Origin: Helicoverpa zea
Taxonomy: Eukaryota > Arthropoda > Insecta > Lepidoptera > Noctuidae
DNA: 64,000 bases
Direction: 5' to 3'
Assembly (NCBI RefSeq): GCF_022581195.2
Contig: NC_061469.1
Span: 4,092,001-4,156,000 of the forward strand
Of this stretch, positions 36,653-48,907 are shown piece after piece; position 1 is the first letter of the stretch; each line of letters opens with the position of its first letter. Both the position numbers and the translations under genes were made by a program. The notes under the pieces were generated by a model. It saw only the letters and a list, made by a program, of their open reading frames with translations. It had not been told where the DNA came from and ran no database searches.

Positions 36653-36657
36653 CCTGG

Positions 36658-39600
36658 ACAAAAGGTCAAGTACTTACATTTGACATTTTGAATGGGACGA
36701 TAAAAATGACAAACTATTTATCCTCTCCCTAGCTCTTTCCTCATTTATCATTCATCATAGATTTCTTTTGTAAATAAAGACTGTTTCAACGATGAAATAA
36801 ATAGATATGAAAAACATCTCAAAAAATCTCTAAAACATGTAAAAATTACAAACAAATATAAATAAATTAAACTTACTCGGGAAATATAATAAATTGGTTT
36901 AAGAATACGAAACTGAAATCGAGCGTCAAGTGTTGAAACATGTCTTATCCAAATCCAGTCTATTTCAATAGTCATTGATATCGGTATATAAACTTTCGTA
37001 CCTACTGTATACAAAGCTTTACAAAGTAAGTTAAGCATGCATCACAGGTGTCAATATAAAATGGACGTGCCGACATGCAATGGAAAGCAAACAATTATTG
37101 TTTAAACCTGATTATTTGAGCTCAACTATGTAACTTACGTGACTTCAAGGCTTTACTTTTAGACAAAAAAAGTAAGGCCTGGCAAAGGTATTATTTACTT
37201 TATAATTTATTCCACGCTGACACGGCAATAAAAAGAAAAATATACATATTTAATGAATCATAGTTGTGCTTATTACAACGAATGTGCTTCTGCAGGAATA
37301 TTTATCATAGAGAAAAAAATGAAACAAAGAAAAGAGTGTTTTCTTATAAACTTTCTACATAGACCACAAATACACTGAGGATTGCAAAACCCAAAGTGTT
37401 TTGTAAGATGAAAGTAAGAATATCGATAAATCTTTAAAAATACAAACATCCTAATTGGAAACCGTCTTTGGGAAGTCGCTTAAAAACAATCTCCGTCATA
37501 TAATCGAACCCAATACCATTACATACATATATCGAAGTTATGATTAGCTCTTATTTGTTTAGCGGTTCTTCGTCTTAAACATTCATAGATAACTTATTCA
37601 ATCCCCTTAGCCTATCCCTTTTACATTTTAAACTAACTTTAGCAATCTGGTCCACACTTTTCTCATCATTATCTATCTTCGTGATCACTCGACGAGCTGA
37701 CCGGAGCGGTGATTGACGCCTTGTCGACAAAGAAAGTGTCGACACCAATGACAAATGACTCGAGGGTGAGATTCTGAATACAAAATGAAAATATGAATGA
37801 GACAGTGGAATTGGTGTTGACGACCAAATGGGACTGTAGAATGACAGAAAAATAGTAATCAATGATTTATTTTAAAAGTATTTTAGTTTGAATTTGTTTA
37901 AATTGAAATAAAATCAAATTGGTATTTAAATTCATTAGTTTCGATAACACTTTTTTGTTCAAAATGTGATGTCTGATTTTAGACTTCTATAAAAGTGACA
38001 TTTGGAACCGAGCTGCCAACTGCAACTGCAAAACCAGATTTAAATTGTATGTATGGTTCATGTAATGTGCAGTTGCCTTCAGCTGTCGATCGATTTTATG
38101 TAGTCGCAGCACGGTTCCAAATAGCACCTTAAGGAAAATGGAAAAACTCTCAATTTTATATATTTTTCCTACGTTATTTCTTTGGAAGAAAAATCTATAG
38201 ATAAAAATATTTTTTCCTATACACATTTTCACACCCCAATACTTTTAGGGTCCATTATAAGATGTATGGACTTTTGACACTATTGACGCCGTTTTTTGTA
38301 CAAATCGGGAAAGAACTCTAATAAATAAGCAAGTATGTTTAGGATTTCCATTGAATTGATTTTTTTTATTACATGTAGGATGTCGCTTCGTGCTATTACG
38401 TACTTAGTGGTCTATTAGTTGAGTATTTTGAAAACTGAAATACAGTTGACGGCCATCATAGAGAGCTGCTCTTTTGAATATTCAACGAAAATAACACTGT
38501 ATTTTAAAGAAAAAATAATTTAAACTATGTACATACAAATCGACAAAACGCTAAAAGTGAAAAAGGACGGTTTCATACGTTTGGTATGAAAAAGAGCACA
38601 AAAAAACTGGTAGGTATCACAGTTGAAATAAAAATATTTTTTTCAGATTGTATCACTATTTCAATATTTTTTTCAATCACAGATGTAGCCTCGGAAAAAT
38701 GGAAAAACGTGCCTTTATTTAGTTGTAAAAATTTAAACAAAGTATTTGAAAAAAATGAGTTTTATTTTCAAAGGTAAAAAAAAATCCATAGATAGATATT
38801 TTTTTGCTAAAATCAACGAACAGACTATTTATTTTTTCTATATTTTAATAAACAAAACCTATCTTCCAATACTGCAACTGCCAAAAGTATGAAAAAATAA
38901 CATAATTAAAACGGTTTACATTGGCAAACTTTCAACGCGAATGAAATATTGACACGAACGCGAACATGAGAAAAGACACGTGTCTATGTTAGTATGCTAC
39001 CTTAGAACTGCCGATCGATAGAAATTATTAATAGATATTGTAAACGAATGCATTCTATAGCTTATGGTGTTACAATAGATAGACCATACATGACAAGTGT
39101 GGGAAACGCATGTGGTTTGAAATCATTACGAGTTTATTTACAAGTAAGTATAGCTAAGTTGGAGCGAATTGTTTAAAAGTAGCACATACTTTTTATTTAA
39201 TAGTTTGTCATATTTTCTTTACTTTTGTCCTAACTATAAACTAACGAAGTAAAAACAGTGATAGCTCAGGGTTTGCTTTAAAAGCAATAGACACAACATA
39301 CATTTCAGCTTAAGCCCGTTTCTTAATATTAAATAAGTGGTTTAGTTTTTGAAAAGAAAGAAGTTGCGAAAGATAATGTTTTTGATTTTTTTCTAACTTG
39401 AGTACAACATAAAACTATTTTCAGTTTGCCAAACAAGGAAAGACACGAAATGGGAAAACTATCATTCATATTAAATACAAAATGTTTCGTTTCCCTCTCA
39501 ACCGACTTTGATTGATTGCATTATTATCTCAATTTTGTACACAAAAATGTTTTTTTCCCTTCTACGATGTCTTTCGGCAAACTATGTTTCTCAATACGTA

Positions 39601-40074
39601 CAATTTTCCTTAACCAAAAGAAATATAAAAATAATAAAGATGAAAATATTGTATCATTTTACGGAACTATTTAGCTACAGCCTGTATACAAGAATGTTAC
39701 CTCCCAGTGTGTTCATTTTATGCTCATGTCAATTTGCAACGACCTATATTCAATAATAAGTAGGTACGAATAGCGCGTCCATATCTTAAAATAAATATAT
39801 TTCTATTAGGTATATTACTGCGAAGATACTTGGAAGAAAAACTACATAAAACGCTTTCTTTAAATAACTTTTAATGAAAAGCGCGCTAATTTCTTTTAAA
39901 AGTGTCATTGAGTGTTCTGCATCTATTAGTTCAGAATTACTTTTAAGAAACCTTTTTTTCTATTTTTATTTCTTCTGAAAGCACTTTAGTAGATACTACT
40001 TTAGAAGGCCTGTAAACTGTAAAGTAGATAAGGATCCATTACCGAAAAAAAATATTGCCAAGAAAATTAGCTTT
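36658..40074. other. Intron DNA with one small foldback
   Basis: No gene. At 38000-38122 atttggaaccgagctg is inverted as cagcacggttccaaat, a possible 120-bp foldback MITE. Nothing else is recognised. Confidence 0.4.
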
Positions 40075-40273
40075 TCTATACAAATATTATAAAGGGGAAT
40101 TTTTTTTTTGTCTGTTTGTAACCTGGAGGCTACGAAACTAATGAACCGATTTGAAAGATTCTTTCACTGTTGAAAAGCTACACTCTTCTTCCCGACTAAC
40201 ATAGGCTTAATTTTACCCTGGTACGTGCAGTAGTGACGACGAGACGCGAGGGAAACCGCGGGAAAACGGCTAG
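40075..40273 (+). mobile_element. Short Helitron-like element
   Basis: Begins tctatacaaatattataaag and ends ccgcgggaaaacggctag followed by T. It is the same family, in opposite orientation, as 62644-62840 (shared gaaccgatttgaaagattct-like and aacataggct words). The TC start and CTAG end fit a non-autonomous Helitron. There is no coding sequence. Confidence 0.65.
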
Positions 40274-41929
40274 TACCAAACAAAAACAAAGTTGCCCAAT
40301 CATCGCTTTGTAGTAATTAATCATTATTTTCTTCTTTAATTTATATGGCGTACGTGGGAAGTAGAACAGCTGACCAATTTTATTATTTTGATTGACTTTT
40401 TGCCCTCAATTAATAGACGTTTTCGACAAAACAATTATTGTGTAATAATTAAAACTGTTTCGGGAATTGCCAAAATGATTGATTAAAATATCGTTTATTT
40501 GTAATGAGTTTATTGAAAATTATTTTTAATTAGTTGCCGGAAAAAATACTTCAATTGATTTTATATTTTTTGGGAATCGAACTTACGGTAGATATAGATT
40601 ATAGATTTCTGAAATCTGTCTATCCACTGTTTGCGATTAGAGATCGAATTCTGACGTGACATCCATATAAATTATGCTAATTTACAATCCGCAGTTTAAC
40701 TAAATAACAATCGATTTTACATATTTGACTATTAAACATAAAAATAAAAATATCAACATTACACTGACATGACGTGCAAAAAAATTACACACGCCGAATG
40801 CAAAATTGTCGTATCATGTTTAAAAAATGCATAAGCTGTGAACTCTTTGTCACCTGTCTTAAAGCAAACGTAGGCTTTTTGAATTATTATTGCATGCTTT
40901 GGAAAACACCTGAACATAAGCCGATAAGAAATACAATCTATCACTGAAAAAAATACATTGGAATATGCCTAAAAAAACATTTACCTAAGTATTTATTGCT
41001 CTGGGTGCAAAATCTAAAAAATACTATTTCATATCCTGTTACATCTACAATGATGTCACAACTGACCCTATTTCTCTACACTCTATTGTACTCCATATAC
41101 AGCACTAAATTTTCTTCAAACAAGGATTTATAAGACTTCATGGATATAAGATTTACATCATAACGTCTCACGATTCTCATTAACATGATAATCTCAGACA
41201 ATGGAAGCAAGTAGCCTTTTAATTAGGCTTTGTTTACGTATTCAGTTTATTAATTAGAACGCATGAGTTCAAGGAGAATATTTTTTAGGAAACAAGTTTT
41301 GTTAGAAATAATTTATTTTGAAACTGAGCTGGTTTTTTTGCAACTTTGTGTTTAAAGTAAAACAGTGAGTCCTGAACAAACATAAAATCTTCATTTATAC
41401 TACAGTTATTGTCATATTTTGCATAGGAGGAATATTTCCCATACCTGCTGGACAAAGTTAATTGTAACAATAACACACGCGTACTTGCTTTTTATCATTA
41501 ACCGGACTTAAATATAGACTACGCCCATTTACCGATAAATTCCTGATTGCAAACTCTAATAACACGTCCTAGGTTTTGTGACAGCCTTGAATAAACATTA
41601 ATGGCTACTTTGCAATCACAACTAATTAAACCAATTAAAGTCAAAAATAATCACACTTTAAGTACCAATTTCGCTTTCGTTTCTAACAATTTACATGTCA
41701 ATTTACCAATTCTTAGGAAAAATATAAATAAACGAGTTAATAAGCAAACAGCTTTATAAAAGAACATGCAGCATATATTCCAAGTATTTTTATTTTAAAA
41801 AAATATGTCCATAAAAATCGCGACTGTGCATGCAATACTCTACTAACATAGACCACATTAAGCCTAAGTATGCGCCATTAAAAATAAATTCCCCTTTGAA
41901 TCACAACTTTCTTCAAGTGGGCACACTGG
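40274..41929. other. Intron DNA, nothing recognised
   Basis: AT-rich; no supportable feature. Confidence 0.4.
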
Positions 41930-41993
41930 AAACTTTTAGTCGGCCGACATTTTGATCGCCTCGTACATCACTACATAGTATAAAACAAAGTCG

Positions 41994-42478
41994 CTTTTTA
42001 CACGCTTTTTATTAGCTTCACCTGTATGTTTGTATGTTTGTAGGTTTGTATGTTTGTTTGTAACCGACTTCTTTGGGTGCGATTTTGACCCACTTTAAAC
42101 GGCCAGATTTCGTTCAAACTTTGTAGATTTATTGAGGACCGATGACAATACACTAATTTGATAAAATTATTCCATTTTTAACCGACTTCCCAAAAAGGAG
42201 GAGGTTCTCAATTCGGCCAGTGTTTTTTTTTCTATGTATTTACATCGATTACTCCGAGGTTTATAGACCGATTTACGTGATTCTTTTTTTGTTCGACGCG
42301 GAATAGCTGCCGGTTGGTTATATATTTATTTATTCAACAGTGAAGGTTTGGAGCTGACCTGATGATGGAGACCAGAGAGGGTCGAGGGAACTCGACAACT
42401 GAATATGTAAAATACCTCGTATTTGGGCTTATATTCTTTGTATTGATGAGAACTTTCGACTTATATGGATAGTGACAA
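41994..42478 (+). repeat. Lepidopteran interspersed repeat, left part, unit 1
   Basis: It starts cacgctttttattagcttca, continues with a (tatgtttg)n-like tract, gtaaccgacttctttgggtg and accgacttcccaaaaaggag, and reaches the copia insertion site. It resumes after the copia at 50179 (ttttggaagtcggtttaatt). The 42338-42465 part resembles 17700-17825. It is a non-coding family I have seen as typical of Lepidoptera; its class is unknown to me. Confidence 0.65.
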
Positions 42479-42698
42479 TGTTAAAGTTTCAATTCTTACT
42501 ACTTGTCGGCCTACTGGCCTATTAACCAATTTTGAATTTGGAGTACTTAAAAAGAATAATATATAAAAATGGGTTGTCTGTGTTGTGTCATGTCATTGTG
42601 CTTTCATGAAAATGTTTTTATAATTTTCTCCTAAATAAATATTATTGTGAATTCTATTGTGTGTTACTCTCTGGGGTGGGAAGAAGCTCTCACCAATA
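42479..42698 (+). repeat. Copia 5' LTR, unit 1
   Basis: 220 bp, starting TGTTAAAG and ending CACCAATA. It is preceded by GACAA (42474-42478), which recurs after the 3' LTR (50179-50183), so the 5-bp target duplication is intact. It differs from the 3' LTR by one base that I can see (ttttctcct here, ttttcgcct there), which means a fairly recent insertion. Confidence 0.93.
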
Positions 42699-42711
42699 GG
42701 TTATGGCCCAG
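42699..42711 (+). promoter_or_regulatory. Primer binding site, half-tRNA type, overlapping the gag start
   Basis: ggttatggcccag directly after the LTR is complementary to the anticodon-arm region of initiator Met tRNA (ctgggcccataacc), with one G missing. Copia-group elements are known to prime from an internally cleaved initiator Met tRNA. The ATG of gag (42703) lies inside the site. Confidence 0.8.
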
Positions 42712-44331
42712 ACGACGTTTACATCGAAAATTGAGAATTTGAATGGTACAAATTATGAAACCTGGAAGGTTCAAGTGCAGGCGTTGCTCACGAGAAATCA
42801 GGTATGGAAATACGTAAATGGAACTATACCTAAGCCGGACTCAGCAGTGGAGTCGTGCGCATGGTCTGATAAAGACGATATGGCAAAGGCTGATTTGATA
42901 ATGGCAATGTGTCCAAGTGAGCTTAAACACATAAGAGGGTGTGAAACGTCGCACGAGATATGGAGAAAATTGGAGAAAACGTATGCATCTAAAGGTCCCG
43001 TAAGAAAGGCAAGTCTGTTAAAGAAGTTAACGTTGAGCCGCATGAAGGAAGGAGATGACGTACAGAGTCACCTGAATAATTTCTTCGAAGCTGCGAATAT
43101 GTGAAGTGATATGGGTGTAGAAATACACGAAGACTTGATGTCTATCTTATTACTGTATAGCTTGCCAGAGAGTTACGAAAATTTTAGATGTTCTATGGAG
43201 AGCAGAGACGAACTACCAAACATAGAGGTACTAAAGATTAAGATCTTGGAGAAGGCAAATAGCTCGACTTGTACTGAAATGAAAAGTATTGAAGGAGCCA
43301 TGTATGCGAAGAATAAAGGATTTAAAAAGAACTCGAACCGTAAAGAACAAAATACAAAGAGTAAAATATATAAATGTTATAAGTGTCATGGAGCTGGACA
43401 TAAATATTCAGAATGTAAAATGAATCAAAAGAATGATGACGCGAGATGTGCAACAGAATACAATAAGGAGGACAGTATTTTTGATATTCTTTTTAATTGT
43501 ACGAACTTTTCTAATAATTTACAAATTAAAAAGAATGACTGGATCCTTGATAGTGGCTGTACATCGCATTTATGTAACGATTTATATAAATTTACAGATA
43601 ATTTTTGTATTTTACAGGATAAACTGAACTTAGCATCAAATCTGTCGACGGATGTAAAGGGCAAAGGTGACGTAAGGTTGTCAGCATCAGGCAGGAGGCT
43701 TACTTTGAAGAATACCCTGTATGTACCAGATCTTCGTAGTAATTTATTATCTGTAGCGAGGATTGCAGACAATGGGTATGAAGTTCAATTTCATAAAGAT
43801 AGGGCCTGTATTAATTCGTCAAACGGAAATACTGTAGTGACAGCCGAACGTGTAGGAAATCTTTACGTTTTTAAGAGATTGGATGAACAAGCATATTTTA
43901 TTGCTGATCCAATCGACATAGTAGAGTGGCATAGTCGCATAGGTCACTTAAATGGTAAAGATCTCTTAAAGTTGTTGAACCATTGCGGATATAATACTAA
44001 GGAGGCAGATTTACGTAAAATATCGAATTGTGATGTTTGTGCTAAGGGAAAAATGAGTTCGTTACCTTTTTTGAGATCGGGTGGTCCATGTAATGAATTA
44101 TTACGTATTGTTCATTCCGATATAGTAGGTCCTTTAAAAACACAGTCAATTGGCGGAGCGAAATATTTTGTAACTTTTATTGACGACAGTACCCGTTGGT
44201 GTGAAGTATATTTACTTGGAAAGAAAAGTGCAGTGTTTAGCGCATTTAAGCTATACAAAAGTCATGCTGAAAGACTCACAGGAAAGAAAATTAAATTCCT
44301 TCAATCTGACAACGGCGGTGAATACTGCAGT
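42703..44331 (+). pseudogene. Copia gag, protease and N-terminal integrase, broken (unit 1)
   Basis: This is the first part of a Ty1/copia polyprotein. Gag starts MAQTTFTSKIENLNGTNYE and includes an UBN2-type capsid region. An in-frame TGA at 43102-43104 interrupts it, and the same frame continues after. Further on are a zinc knuckle CYKCHGAGHKYSEC (43375-43416), the protease active site WILDSGCTSH (from 43540), a GAG-pre-integrase/zinc region (WHSRIGHLNG ... CDVCAKGK) and the start of the integrase core with FIDDSTRW and SDNGGEY. A LINE insertion cuts it at about 44331. The nonsense codon and the insertion mean that it is not functional. Confidence 0.9.
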
Positions 44332-45541
44332 ACGAGAGCTACCTGTCGAATAGATATCAATGTGTAGAAATAACACATACTACAAAAAATCAAAAAACGG
44401 CAAGGCAATCTGACTATAAACAGAACAGCTGTGGTGTACCACAAGGCAGTGTTCTGGGCCCTCTACTGTTTTTACTATATATCAATGATTTACCGGACTC
44501 TACAAAGTATAAATGTGTGCTATATGCAGATGACACCACTCTCTTGATTAATTGTGAAAACATAAATACCTACAATAATGAAATAAATGAAAGTTTAAAT
44601 AATGTAATAAAATGGCTTGATGATAATAATCTAAATATTAACATAAATAAAACAAAAATTATTCAATTTAAAACATATAATAGTCATCCACCGAAAATAA
44701 ATATTACGCAAAACAATACAATTGTAGACAAGGTTGAGTCAACAACATTTTTAGGTATAACTATTGATCAATATTGTACTTGGAAACAACACATAAATAA
44801 AATTTGCAATAAATTAGACAGTTATGTATATGTATTAAACAGACTTAGACAGGTAGCTACAATTAAGGCGACGCTATGGGCTTATCATGGTTACGTTTCT
44901 TCCATTTTACGCTATGGAATAGTGATTTGGGGTAACTCTGTTGATCAAATAAGAGCTTTCAGAGCCCAAAAAAAATGTGTTAGGTCTGTATGTGGAGCTG
45001 ACTATCTAGACAGTTGTGTACCATTATTCAAAAAATATAATATTCTACCGCTACCATGCCTGTATATTTATGAAATATGTGTATTTGTTTATAAAAATCA
45101 ATACTTATTTGAAAAATCCTGTAATATCAACAATAGAAATAGTAGAAATAAAAATAAACTTAATATACCTAAACAACGCACAGTAATGTTCAGTAAAAAC
45201 TCATATTGCATGGCTATTAGAATTTATAACAAATTACCTAATTACCTAAAAAATGAAACATTGAATTTGTTTAAAAAACAATTATTTGCCATGCTTATTG
45301 ATAAATGTTACTACAGTGTAAAGGATTATTTAAATGATGCAATGTAAAATGAATGTTATAAACGTAATGATAATGTTTTGCAAGCAATTTATTTACTATC
45401 GCATTATATAACTTTGTTAGTTTATAAGTTTAATATTTGTACACCAGTAATGGTAGAATACAAGAGACTAATACTTTGTAACACCTTAATGTACTGTATT
45501 CTGACAAATAAATCTATCTTTATCTTTATCTTTATCTTTGT
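44332..45541 (+). mobile_element. 5'-truncated LINE inserted in copia integrase (unit 1)
   Basis: The insertion begins inside an RT domain (ESYLSNRYQ at 44334). It keeps an open frame to 45347 with CGVPQGSVLGPLLFLLYIND and the catalytic YADD (44523-44534), then the RT thumb and C-terminal region (LGITIDQYCTWKQHI, LRYGIVIWGN). A 3' UTR of about 190 bp ends in (tcttta)n at about 45517-45538. The endonuclease and N-terminal RT are absent. The family is Jockey/CR1-like by motif, different from the 25-30 kb LINE. I find no clear target-site duplication. Confidence 0.85.
44334..45347 (+). pseudogene. Partial RT of the inserted LINE (unit 1)
   Basis: An uninterrupted frame of 337 codons from the truncation point to a TAA. 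It has the C-terminal half of a non-LTR RT but no start codon context of its own and no endonuclease. It is a dead-on-arrival copy, as typical for target-primed reverse transcription that stops early. Confidence 0.85.
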
Positions 45542-47909
45542 CGTGAATTTGATGAATTTTTAAATCAAGAAGGCATTCAAAGAAGGCTGAGTATTTCGCG
45601 ATCACCTCAAATGAACGGAGTCAGTGAACGAATGAACAGAACTTTACTTGAAATGGCGTTTGTCCGTAGGATTTTGGGCGGATGCTGTTTTGACTGCGTG
45701 CTACATACGCAATCGTTGTCCAACGAGTAGTCTAAATGGTGGTATTCCATTTGAAAAATGGACTGGAACTAAAGTCGACTTATCCAACATAAGAAGTTTT
45801 GGAGCAAAAGCCTATATTTTAGACAAGACACCAACGAAAGACAAATTCGATGCTCGTGCTAAGGAGGGAGTTTTTGTCGGGTATCCGAGATGTACGAAAG
45901 GATACCGAATTTGGATACCAGGTGAACATAAAGTCGTTGAAGCTCGTGATGTTAAATTTGTTCCCAAAGAGGAACCAAAACAATTTCATCAGAAGGTTGA
46001 ACTGGAAGTTGAAGATACACATTCAAATGCGAAAAGTCCAGTTACTACTGAATTCTATACTTATTTACCTGCCACGCATGAGACATTGACAGGCGCTGGT
46101 GATCAATCCAATGAAAGAATTCATACGGATGTTGTACGTTGTGCCCCTGAGATTGATTGTCACGGCAATGGAGATAGTTGTCCTGGTGATGTACATTCAG
46201 AGGTCGAGCCAGCTAATGAGGGAAATAATACGCAACAAGTTATCCTGAAAAGAGCCGCTGGAAGACCGAAACTTGTAAAGGGAGAACGTGGTCGCCCAAG
46301 AAAAGTATATAATATGGTAGAAGTTCAAGAACAAGAAACTGAACAGCATGAAGAAATGCACCCGGACTCAATGGAACCTGTAGAAGGTATACAGGGTGAT
46401 ATTAATCAAAATGTAGATGATGAAGAGTTTTTCTCAGCGATGGCTGAAATATCACTTGAACAGGCTTTATCAAGCGATGAGAGTGAAAAATGGCAAGAAG
46501 CAATTTTATCTGAGATCAAAAGTTTAGTGAAGAACGAAACCTGGGATATTGTTAAGAAACCAAAAGATCGAGAGATTGTGGGCTGTCGCTATATCTTGAC
46601 AACTAAACTGAATGTCGATATGACAACAAAGAAGAAAGCTCGTCTAGTAGCAAGGGGTTATAGTCAACGTTATGGTGTAGATTATCACCAAACTTATGCC
46701 CCAGTAGCGAGACTTGAAACTATCAGACTTTTAATGGCACTAGCGGTAGAATTGAATTTAGAAGTCCATCAACTAGATATCAATACTGCTTATTTAAACG
46801 GCAAAATCGACGAAAAGGTATATATGCAGATACCAAAGATGTTAGAAGAAAACCTTCATACGCTGATCCAGAGAGAGGGAGAGGGCTCAGAAATTGGAAA
46901 GCGTGCTAATAAAATGTTAGTGGATCTTCAAACTGGAGGAGATGCCTGTCTCTTAAAGCGTTCATTGTATGGTTTAAAGCAAGCGGGACGACAGTGGTAT
47001 ATTAGATTAGATGAAACACTTCGTCGAATGAATCTGAAACCAAGCAAAAATGAACCGTGTCTATATTATCAGCGGAGGAAGGATGGAACAGTTTTGATAG
47101 TTGTTATATATGTTGATGACATTTTAGTTGCTTGTGATGATCTTACTTTGATACAAGAATTTAAGAAGAAATTAGCTGATGATTTTGAGTTAAAGGATTT
47201 TGGACCAGCCAAATATTGTTTGGGTATAGAGATAGTGAAGGAAGACGGTGTAATAAGTCTATCACAGCGTAAATATATCCAAGACACATTAAAGAAGTTT
47301 GGAATGACGGACTGCAAAACCGTATCGACGCCTTTTGAGGTGGGACTAAATTTTGCAGCTCCAAAGCGTCACGAAGAATACAAGGAAAAGGAATCGTGGC
47401 CATATCGCGAACTCATAGGAACATTGATGTATTTGAGTGTTGCCACAAGGCCTGACATTGCTAATACAGTTTCAAAGTTAGCTCAATTTGCAACTTGTCC
47501 AAATCATACTCATTGGATTTCCGCTAAACGAGTTCTTCGATATCTAAAGAAGACTATTGACTACCGATTAACATTTAGAAAAACAGGAAAGTCGTTAACG
47601 GGTTACTCAGACGCTGATTGGGGTAACTCATTAATTGATCGGAAATCATACTCTGGTTACGCTTTTATATTAGGAGGAGCTACAATTTCATGGCGATCGC
47701 AAAAGCAAAGATCAGTGGCTACATCCTCAACCGAGGCTGAGTATATAAGTCTTAGCGAAGCTATGAAAGAGGCCCTTTACCTCAGTAGTTTGTTGAAAGA
47801 AATAGGTCTGTTAAACTTATCAAAAACTACGATTTATGCTGACAACCAGGGGGCGATATATATTGCAAACGATACCGGCTACCATGCCCGTAGCAAACAT
47901 ATAGATATA
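45542..47909 (+). pseudogene. Copia integrase end, RT and RNase H, broken (unit 1)
   Basis: After the LINE, the integrase core resumes (SISRSPQMNGVSERMNRTLL, with the catalytic Glu). At about 45660 a small deletion shifts the frame. The new frame carries FWADAVLTACYIRNRCPTS, a basic RPRK linker and then the RVT_2 reverse transcriptase: KARLVARGYSQRYGVDY, TYAPVARLETIR, QLDINTAYLNG, SLYGLKQAGRQW and catalytic YVDD (47109-47120). RNase H follows (YSDADWG, SSTEAEYISLSEA, YADNQGAI) and is cut by a DNA transposon at 47910. One long frame of more than 750 codons survives, so decay is recent. Confidence 0.9.
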
Positions 47910-48766
47910 GTAAGTTCAACTCAGTCGTGCGCGCGGCCCTATGTGTGGGTAACCCTTGTACATATACAGTGACTTTGTGTGCGTGACAAGAGGTACAGTC
48001 GGGTACAAATACAGTTATTTAGGGGTTGTATACGGCTGTTTAAAGTACAGTTATTACGTAATTTAGTTTATTTATTTATAATGATTCTGTATCGCTACTT
48101 GAAAAATCAAATGATGAATTTTCGGATTCGCTACTTTCACCAATGTTAATTATAAATTCTGACTCCATGTCAAAATGTCTATAGTATTCTTCTTTTTTCT
48201 TTTGTACATGTCGACAAGTATTACCCAACATCCCTTCATCAATTTGACTTAAACGTTCATTTATGAGTTTCATTATTTCCGTCTTATTTTGGTCGACATT
48301 ATGCGAAGCAATATAATTTTTTAAAATTCCCCACACATTTTGTTTCCATTATTATACTAAATTATAGGTCTTTTACATTCTTAGTCCACACATTTATTTA
48401 TTGTCCGCGTACCCCGAGCTAGAAAATATGTAAGGAGTATTTAATTCATCTTAGATATTTCACTTCATTTATTTCTTAGATACTGTCAATGTCAATTTGA
48501 AAAGCCGTATGAGAAAATAATGATAAACTGTAAAATGTAATAATAAAAAGCTTTGAATGTTGTTACATTTTTTTGAAACGCTACCTGACTCCTTAAAACA
48601 TTTTCTCCGTGAAGAACTAGACATTTTCGTAAACGACTGTACCCATAACAAAAAGCGATGCGAACACGTCATGCTCGGACGACGTCACTGTCACACGAAT
48701 GAAAGTTGTATATTTACAAGCCGACGCACACATAGGGCCGCGCGCAAATCTGAGTTGAACTATCTA
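47910..48766. mobile_element. 857-bp TIR DNA transposon inserted in copia RNase H (unit 1)
   Basis: The ends read gtaagttcaactcagtcgtg plus cgcgcggccctatgtgtg and the inverse catagggccgcgcgcaaatc plus tgagttgaactatc. ATATA stands on both sides (47905-47909 and 48766/48767-48770), so the duplication may be TA, TATA or ATATA. Removing the insert restores the copia frame, which proves it is an insertion. It carries the remnant of a transposase on the minus strand (48076-48336). Confidence 0.85.
48076..48336 (-). pseudogene. C-terminal fragment of a DDE transposase (unit 1)
   Basis: The 86-codon frame reads VWGILKNYIASHN-like at its start (here MWGILKNYIASHN), then LINERLSQI and CRHVQKKKEEYY, and ends in an acidic Ser-rich tail. 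The spacing W-G-x-x-K-x-x-I ... C-x-H-V-x-K-x-E-x-x-Y resembles the end of IS630/Tc1-mariner-like (DDE_3) transposases. No DDE residues remain. This assignment rests on a short stretch. Confidence 0.5.
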
Positions 48767-48770
48767 TATA

Positions 48771-48907
48771 AGGTATCATTTTATTAGGGATGTATTGAAG
48801 GGTGATGTTGTAGAGTTGAAGCATCTGCCGACAGATTTGATGTTAGCCGATGTATTAACCAAAGCTTTACCCGCGATTAAACACTATAAGTGTACTTCAG
48901 GCTTGGG
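48771..48907 (+). pseudogene. Copia RNase H C-terminus (unit 1)
   Basis: Resumes exactly in frame after the DNA transposon. It encodes the RDVLKGDVVELKHLPTDLML and ADVLTKALP block that closes copia pol proteins. A second insertion at 48908 interrupts it a few codons before the natural stop; the last codons and a TAG lie at 49925-49942. Confidence 0.88.

Noticed and set aside
48557..48787. 76-codon + strand frame
   Set aside because: It lies mostly in the right part of the TIR transposon and runs through its terminus into copia; there is no protein similarity that I recognise.
42703..48907. Functional copia retrotransposon
   Set aside because: A stop codon in gag, a frameshift in integrase and three insertions interrupt the polyprotein in both units.
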